NCBI GenBank assembly: GCA_002342255.1 | Contig: DDPP01000040.1 | Span: forward strand, 565-11,952 | DNA length: 11,388 nucleotides | Direction: 5' to 3' | DNA from: Micrococcales bacterium UBA2465 | GTDB lineage: Bacteria; Actinomycetota; Actinomycetes; Actinomycetales; Microbacteriaceae | In this document: positions 8,099 to 11,388 of the stretch, one piece after another | Numbering within the stretch: the first letter of the stretch is position 1 | Layout of the letters: each line of letters begins with the position of its first letter | Translations under genes and position numbers: made by a program | The notes under the pieces: model-generated | Told to the model about the DNA's origin: nothing | The model's input: the letters and a program-made list of their open reading frames with translations, nothing else | Databases searched by the model: none

Positions 8099-9025
8099 TT
8101 ACTTTTCCGGACCGCGCCAACCGGCCACTGGCAAGGAGAACTTATTAACAAGTCGGTCTGTAAAAGGTGCAGTTCTCAATCTGGCCAAACGCACAGATTT
8201 AGTGGAACGAATTACTTCAACTCTGGCTCCAGCCTGAAGCTCGTGAGTTCTTCTTCCGTCACACCATAAAACGCCAGAACCAGAAGATCTGGCTAGCACC
8301 TCAACAGCAATTTTTGATCCTGGGCTGACCACCATTGGTCTAGCAAAAAGTGCATGAGCCGACAGAGGAACCATCAGCATTGCTTCAACTCCAGGCCAAA
8401 CGATTGGCCCTCCAGCGCTAAAGGCATACGCGGTGGAACCTGTAGGAGTTGCAACAATAATCCCATCGCAGCCGAAACTTGAAAGGGGTCGCTCATCAAC
8501 TTCAAGAACTACTTCGAGCATTCTTTCAGCAGCGCTCTTTTCAACTGTGGCTTCATTCAAAGCCCAAGTTCTGAAAACTTCCTTACCCTCGACCATTACT
8601 TTTACATCCAGGGTGAGTCGCTCTTTCACGACATAATCTTTGGCGACAACTCTAGAAACTGCGTGCGATAAACCTTCGCGCTCGCTTTCGGCAAGAAAGC
8701 CAACATGCCCTAGGTTTATTCCCATTAGCGGAGTTGCAGTCTCCCGAACAATTTCAGCCGCCTTCAAAATAGTGCCATCGCCACCAAGAACCATTACAAG
8801 TTCTAGTTGATCTTCAGCCACCTGCGAACCCAGCTCTCGAACATTTTGAAGTAAAGCAGATGATTTTGGTGCAGAAGACAAATTCGAAGTTAATTCGCCA
8901 ATTTGTTCTGCCGTCATTACTGGAACCAGTCCAGCGGACACCAACTGCTCGAGAGTTTCCAAACATGCCGCAATGGCTTGATTCCGGCCAGTGTGGGCAA
9001 CCAAAAGCACATTTCTATCTGCCAT
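8099..9025 (-). CDS. nadK: NAD kinase
   Basis: NadK phosphorylates NAD+ to NADP+ with ATP or polyphosphate. The 308-residue product has the invariant GGDGT (81-85, with catalytic Asp83) and the NE motif ALNEATVEK (155-163). It also has the NAD-binding GCDGIIVATPTGSTAYAFSA (185-204). N-terminal residues 4-11 (RNVLLVAH) form the usual first strand with a following THTGR-like turn (HTGR). Length is typical for actinobacterial enzymes. ATG 9025 has a full AGGAGGT five to four bases upstream, the best ribosome site in the window, and lies 24 nt after tlyA. NadK is followed by recN, as at Rv1695-Rv1696. Confidence 0.95.
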   Translation of the reverse strand: MADRNVLLVAHTGRNQAIAACLETLEQLVSAGLVPVMTAEQIGELTSNLSSAPKSSALLQNVRELGSQVAEDQLELVMVLGGDGTILKAAEIVRETATPLMGINLGHVGFLAESEREGLSHAVSRVVAKDYVVKERLTLDVKVMVEGKEVFRTWALNEATVEKSAAERMLEVVLEVDERPLSSFGCDGIIVATPTGSTAYAFSAGGPIVWPGVEAMLMVPLSAHALFARPMVVSPGSKIAVEVLARSSGSGVLWCDGRRTHELQAGARVEVIRSTKSVRLARLRTAPFTDRLVNKFSLPVAGWRGPEK

Positions 9026-9029
9026 GGTT

Positions 9030-9036
9030 ACCTCCT
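9030..9036 (-). promoter_or_regulatory. Ribosome binding site of nadK
   Basis: On the minus strand this reads AGGAGGT, 4 nt before ATG 9025. It is a full anti-16S match in a block where most genes have weak or no Shine-Dalgarno sites, suggesting that NAD kinase is translated independently of tlyA. Confidence 0.8.
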
Positions 9037-9049
9037 CTTCCCTACTAAT

Positions 9050-9865
9050 CTAACCCTTACGTTTCGCCAGTTCTTCAATTCTGCCAGACCAGTCAAGATC
9101 CCAGTTAGTCTCCACAGAATTCAACCAAACCAAATACTCAATGTTTCCGTGGGTTCCAGGCAAAGGTGACTGCATTAGCCCGTGGATGCCAAGACCAAGC
9201 TTCTTGGCTTCTGCTAGAACCTGTTCTATGGCAAATGCTCGAAGTCTGTGGTCATTGACAATTCCGGAAGCATCTAAAGATGATTTTCCAACTTCAAATT
9301 GCGGTTTGATCAGTAAGACCAGGTCAGCCTTAGGAGCGACTTCTTTCATCTGTGCCATGACCAACGTAAGTGAAATAAAACTTAGATCAGCAACAACAAG
9401 CTTGATTGTTTCATCAGTAATAGTTCCGCCAACTCTTTTACTCAATGCAGCCTGAGTCATCTCCCGAGCATTGAAATTCTCGATATTGAAGACAAACCGA
9501 TTTTCTAGCAAAACCGGCGAAAGTTGGGAATGACCAACATCGAGAGCTATTACCTGCCTTGCACCTCGGCGCAGCAAAACATCGGTAAAACCACCTGTAG
9601 AAGCGCCAACATCGAGACAGGTTTTACCTTGAAAATCTATTTGGAATTCGTCTAAAGCAGCAGCCAATTTGTGGCCGGCTCGTGAAACATAATCCTCCGC
9701 AGGAAGAACCTTCAGATTAGATTCCTCAGCAACTGGTTGAGAGGACTTTTTTGCTTCTTTTCCGTCGACGTAAACACGACCAGACTCAATCAAACTGGAT
9801 GCCTGGTTTCGCGATCGGGCTAACCCTCTCTCAACGAGCGCAACATCTAGACGGGTTTGATTCAC
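9050..9865 (-). CDS. tlyA: TlyA family rRNA 2'-O-methyltransferase
   Basis: TlyA methylates ribose 2'-OH groups in 16S and 23S rRNA; in mycobacteria the sites are C1409 and C1920, and loss gives capreomycin resistance. The 271-residue product has an N-terminal S4 RNA-binding domain (about residues 4-50, RLDVALVERGLARSRNQA) joined to a Rossmann FtsJ/RrmJ-like methyltransferase. The SAM-binding motif I is CLDVGASTGGFTDVLL (83-98), with LDVGHSQL after it. The K-D-K-E catalytic tetrad of this fold can be placed at Lys66 (RAGHKL), Asp160 (VVADLSF), Lys187 (LLIKPQFEVGK) and Glu243 (NIEYLVW). The start is GTG 9865, sharing one G with the TAG of the small upstream gene (TAGTG), so expression is tightly coupled to it. 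Older databases call this family haemolysin; the methyltransferase role is better supported. Confidence 0.94.
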   Translation of the reverse strand: MNQTRLDVALVERGLARSRNQASSLIESGRVYVDGKEAKKSSQPVAEESNLKVLPAEDYVSRAGHKLAAALDEFQIDFQGKTCLDVGASTGGFTDVLLRRGARQVIALDVGHSQLSPVLLENRFVFNIENFNAREMTQAALSKRVGGTITDETIKLVVADLSFISLTLVMAQMKEVAPKADLVLLIKPQFEVGKSSLDASGIVNDHRLRAFAIEQVLAEAKKLGLGIHGLMQSPLPGTHGNIEYLVWLNSVETNWDLDWSGRIEELAKRKG

Positions 9866-10005
9866 TATCGCTCGTCGCTATTTGCTGAGTTTAGCTCTGA
9901 ATCTAATTCCTCATACAGTTTGGTAAGAGCAGCAGGTTGCTCACTCAAAGGCAACTTGGATATTTCTTCTAACTGTGCTTTTACTGCATCCAGTTTTTCG
10001 TTCAT
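9865..10005 (-). CDS. Small conserved-position protein between HAD phosphatase and tlyA
   Basis: This is a 46-residue acidic protein, starting MNEKLDAVKAQLEEI and ending NSANSDER. I do not recognise a named domain. It is almost all predicted helix: two short amphipathic segments (about residues 3-17 and 21-40) broken by a KLPLSEQP turn, with no Cys, no membrane segment and no signal peptide. ATG 10005 has AGGA 5 nt upstream, built into the HAD stop codon (TAGGA). The stop TAG overlaps the tlyA GTG by one base. These two junctions, the lack of codon waste and the same position as Rv1693 (a roughly 58-residue protein between Rv1692 and tlyA) argue that it is a real gene. A two-helix hairpin that binds a partner, perhaps TlyA or the HAD enzyme, is conjecture. 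Confidence 0.8.
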   Translation of the reverse strand: MNEKLDAVKAQLEEISKLPLSEQPAALTKLYEELDSELNSANSDER

Positions 10006-10010
10006 TCTGT

Positions 10011-10014
10011 TCCT
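10011..10014 (-). promoter_or_regulatory. Ribosome binding site of the small ORF, overlapping the HAD stop codon
   Basis: On the minus strand AGGA overlaps the TAG stop of the HAD gene (TAGGA) and lies 5 nt before ATG 10005. It supports the small ORF being translated, by ribosomes that have just terminated. Confidence 0.6.
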
Positions 10015-10999
10015 AGCTATAGAGTTCCGGCTGAACTTCCAAGAAATGTATATGTTTTTCTGCGTTCCAAATAACCTTACAGGCTGCTCTTAGTGCATCT
10101 GTTGATCTTGGATCGCCTTGAACAACTAAAACTTTGTCGCCAAGCAACTCCACCTCGGCATCTTTGCATTTGTAGCCGCGTTTGGTTTGTTTGAGTTCAG
10201 GATAATCAACTAACAAATCAGCCAAAGTATTCAAAATATATTCTGGACGCTCATCGGGTTTTGCTGCTAACACATCCTTGCGAGAAGAAATTCCAGTTAG
10301 CACCACAGCGGAGCTGACTCCCGATTGATTAGCCCCAAGAATATCTGTTTCTAAGCGGTCACCAACAAATAGCGCTGGACTGTTTTCAAAACTTTCCAAC
10401 GCGGTCTTGTAAATAGCGGTCTCGGGTTTACCGGCAAAAACAGGAAACTGACCGACGGCGGTATGCACGGCTGAAACAAGTGTTCCATTTCCAGGTGCCA
10501 CACCACGCTCTTGAGGAAGAGTCCAGTCATTATTCGTGGCAATCCAAATAGCTCCACGTTGAATTGCATATGAAGCCTCAGCAAGTTCCATCCAAGAAAC
10601 ATCTGGAGCAAATCCTTGAATCACCGCTGCTGGTGCATCTTCACTATTGTTTACAATTTCAAAGCCAGCTTGACTTACAAAACCTCGAAGGCCATCTCCG
10701 CCAACAACGTAAACCTTTGCTCCGGCAGGTATTTCTCGGCCAAGCAACTCAACCGCAGTTTGTCCAGATGAGATGACCTCTTTTGGTTTTACAGTGAGGC
10801 CGAATTCTGAAAGATGATCTGCGATAGTTTGCTGACTTCGTGAAGAGTTATTCGTGACGTAACCAACTTGAACACCGCGATTAGTCAACTCGTTTATGGA
10901 TGCAACAGCATGAATGATGTCTTTGCTGCCTTCATAAACAACACCGTCTAAATCAGCCAAAAGTAAATCGTATTTTCCCCAAATACTTTTAGCGACCAC
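10013..10999 (-). CDS. HAD superfamily phosphatase, subfamily IIA (NagD-like)
   Basis: This is a 328-residue cytosolic HAD hydrolase, probably a small phosphometabolite phosphatase. Motif I is LLADLDGVVYEG with catalytic Asp16 and Asp18. Motif II is YVTNNSS (47-53, Thr49). Motif III is Lys191 in FAGKPETAIY, and motif IV is FVGDRLETDILGA (Asp214 and Asp219). The C2 cap lies between motifs II and III and includes WIATNNDWTLPQERGVAPGNG. Residues from about 265 onward extend past the core and resemble the C-terminal extension of the M. tuberculosis counterpart Rv1692, reported as a glycerol 3-phosphate phosphatase; substrate here is inference. GTG 10999 is chosen because the conserved part begins right after it (MVAKSIWGKYDLLL) and it overlaps the upstream gene by only 11 nt. 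The frame is open to 11101, but those codons are the upstream gene's RG tail read out of frame. Confidence 0.9.
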   Translation of the reverse strand: MVAKSIWGKYDLLLADLDGVVYEGSKDIIHAVASINELTNRGVQVGYVTNNSSRSQQTIADHLSEFGLTVKPKEVISSGQTAVELLGREIPAGAKVYVVGGDGLRGFVSQAGFEIVNNSEDAPAAVIQGFAPDVSWMELAEASYAIQRGAIWIATNNDWTLPQERGVAPGNGTLVSAVHTAVGQFPVFAGKPETAIYKTALESFENSPALFVGDRLETDILGANQSGVSSAVVLTGISSRKDVLAAKPDERPEYILNTLADLLVDYPELKQTKRGYKCKDAEVELLGDKVLVVQGDPRSTDALRAACKVIWNAEKHIHFLEVQPELYS

Positions 11000-11388
11000 G
11001 ACCTGGACCTCGGCTGCGTCCCTTTGGTGGACCACCAAAGCCACGGTTAGGTCCTTTGCCATTTTTTGGTGGTGGACCAAAGTTGTTTTGCTTTTTTTCA
11101 AATGGTGGGCGCTTTGGCTTTTCAGGTTTTTCAGGCTTGTCTGATTTATCTTCCATGTCTCTATTTTCCCGCTTAAATGAAGGTTCCCGAGATGTCTTAC
11201 GGTCTAAGTTAAGTTTGGGTGTTGATCTGTTAGATCGACCGGACATCTCGGGAATTGTTATTTCCTCAATTACAGAGAAAAGTTCGTTCTCGGGATTATT
11301 TTCCCCGAGGAAGTGACGCTCCGCTTGATCTGCTAAATCGAACCAGCGTTTAGCTTCACTTTCTCTGTTGTTGAGTATAAGGGTTTCC
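10989..11388 (-). CDS. Unidentified protein, C-terminal part, with basic Arg/Gly/Pro-rich tail (5' end outside window)
   Basis: Reading in from the right edge, 132 residues of the C-terminus are visible, then TAA at 10991-10989. The first part (ILNNRESEAKRWFDLADQAE, then RHFLGENNPENELFSVIEEI) is helical and resembles the end of a repeat-type (TPR-like) helical domain. The rest is low complexity: a charged Ser/Arg/Lys linker, a DKPEKPEKPKRPP stretch, then FGPPPKNGKGPNRGFGGPPKG and a final GRSRGPGRGR. Its position upstream of the HAD gene matches Rv1691, which I recall as a TPR-like conserved protein. An ATG at 11246 would give 85 residues, but the frame continues upstream without a stop, so that is probably internal. 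The tail could bind RNA or acidic partners; this is a composition-based guess. The true start is outside the window. Confidence 0.78.
   Translation of the reverse strand, partial: ETLILNNRESEAKRWFDLADQAERHFLGENNPENELFSVIEEITIPEMSGRSNRSTPKLNLDRKTSREPSFKRENRDMEDKSDKPEKPEKPKRPPFEKKQNNFGPPPKNGKGPNRGFGGPPKGRSRGPGRGR
11022..11040. repeat. Palindrome inside the Gly-Gly-Pro-Pro coding tail
   Basis: The sequence ctttggtggaccaccaaag is a perfect 9-bp inverted repeat around one central base. It encodes part of FGGPPKG; GGT-GGT and CCA-CCA codons are complementary, so the symmetry may be a by-product of the peptide. It ends 22 nt upstream of the HAD GTG start and would form a hairpin in the mRNA. Confidence 0.75.
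11065..11081. repeat. Second inverted repeat in the same Gly/Pro-rich coding tail
   Basis: The arms tttggt and accaaa (6 bp) flank a 5-nt loop, ggtgg. It codes for part of FGPPPK. Its arms also match those of the palindrome at 11022-11040, so the two elements could pair with each other instead. Confidence 0.6.

Noticed and set aside
9050..9865. Haemolysin, as the family is sometimes named
   Set aside because: S4 plus FtsJ-like methyltransferase motifs and an intact K-D-K-E tetrad; no secretion signal or membrane segment.
9857..10093. Plus-strand open frame of 78 codons across the tlyA/small ORF/HAD junction
   Set aside because: The minus-strand small gene explains this interval better, with linked start and stop signals and matching neighbour position.
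10351..10611. Minus-strand open frame of 86 codons within the HAD gene
   Set aside because: Out-of-frame reading of conserved HAD motifs III and IV; the HAD frame is intact, so no frameshift is implied.
1..11388. CRISPR array, defence island, insertion sequence or biosynthetic cluster
   Set aside because: No spaced direct repeats, transposase, effector or synthase motifs on either strand; every gene matches a conserved core actinobacterial order.

Overview
The window is a single co-directional block of core chromosomal genes, all read on the minus strand. Going downstream from position 11388 the order is: the end of a gene with an Arg/Gly/Pro-rich tail, a HAD (NagD-type) phosphatase, a 46-residue small protein, tlyA, nadK, recN, pyrG, a NUDIX hydrolase, xerD, an orphan parA, scpA, scpB, and an rluB-type pseudouridine synthase that runs off the left edge. 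From memory, this is the actinobacterial order known from Mycobacterium tuberculosis (Rv1691 to Rv1711). Base composition is only moderate (mid-40s to about 50 % G+C in the stretches I counted), which is low for an actinobacterium. The ParA and CTP synthase N-termini resemble those of Microbacteriaceae. A streamlined, low-GC Microbacteriaceae-like actinobacterium (for example of the freshwater Rhodoluna/Aquiluna kind) is my best guess; the family assignment is inference.

Layout, left to right: rluB (partial, 1-779), scpB (783-1451), scpA (1441-2262), parA (2246-3079), a 75-nt gap, xerD (3155-4087), NUDIX (4088-4666), pyrG (4671-6389), recN (6400-8085), nadK (8099-9025), tlyA (9050-9865), small ORF (9865-10005), HAD (10013-10999) and the partial RG-tail gene (10989-11388). 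Genes overlap, abut, or are separated by 24 nt or less, except for the 75-nt parA/xerD gap. I see no terminator. One long transcript, or two with an internal start near 3080-3154, is likely. Many starts appear to rely on translational coupling rather than a Shine-Dalgarno site.

The genes fall into three themes. The first is chromosome maintenance: ParA-like ATPase, ScpA/ScpB (the SMC-condensin accessory subunits), XerD (dimer resolution) and RecN (SMC-like repair protein). The second is rRNA modification: the RluB-type pseudouridine synthase and the TlyA 2'-O-methyltransferase. The third is nucleotide and cofactor metabolism: PyrG, NadK, NUDIX ADP-ribose pyrophosphatase and the HAD phosphatase.

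I find no mobile element, CRISPR array, tRNA/rRNA, phage or defence cassette, and no evidence of a new multi-gene system. The points most worth a second look are small: a Gly-to-Asp change in the NUDIX box, a conserved-position 46-residue protein, a low-complexity RG/P tail whose codons form hairpins just before the HAD start, the orphan ParA in the condensin operon, and several gene starts that differ from the longest open frame. No stretch over 300 bases lacks a gene.
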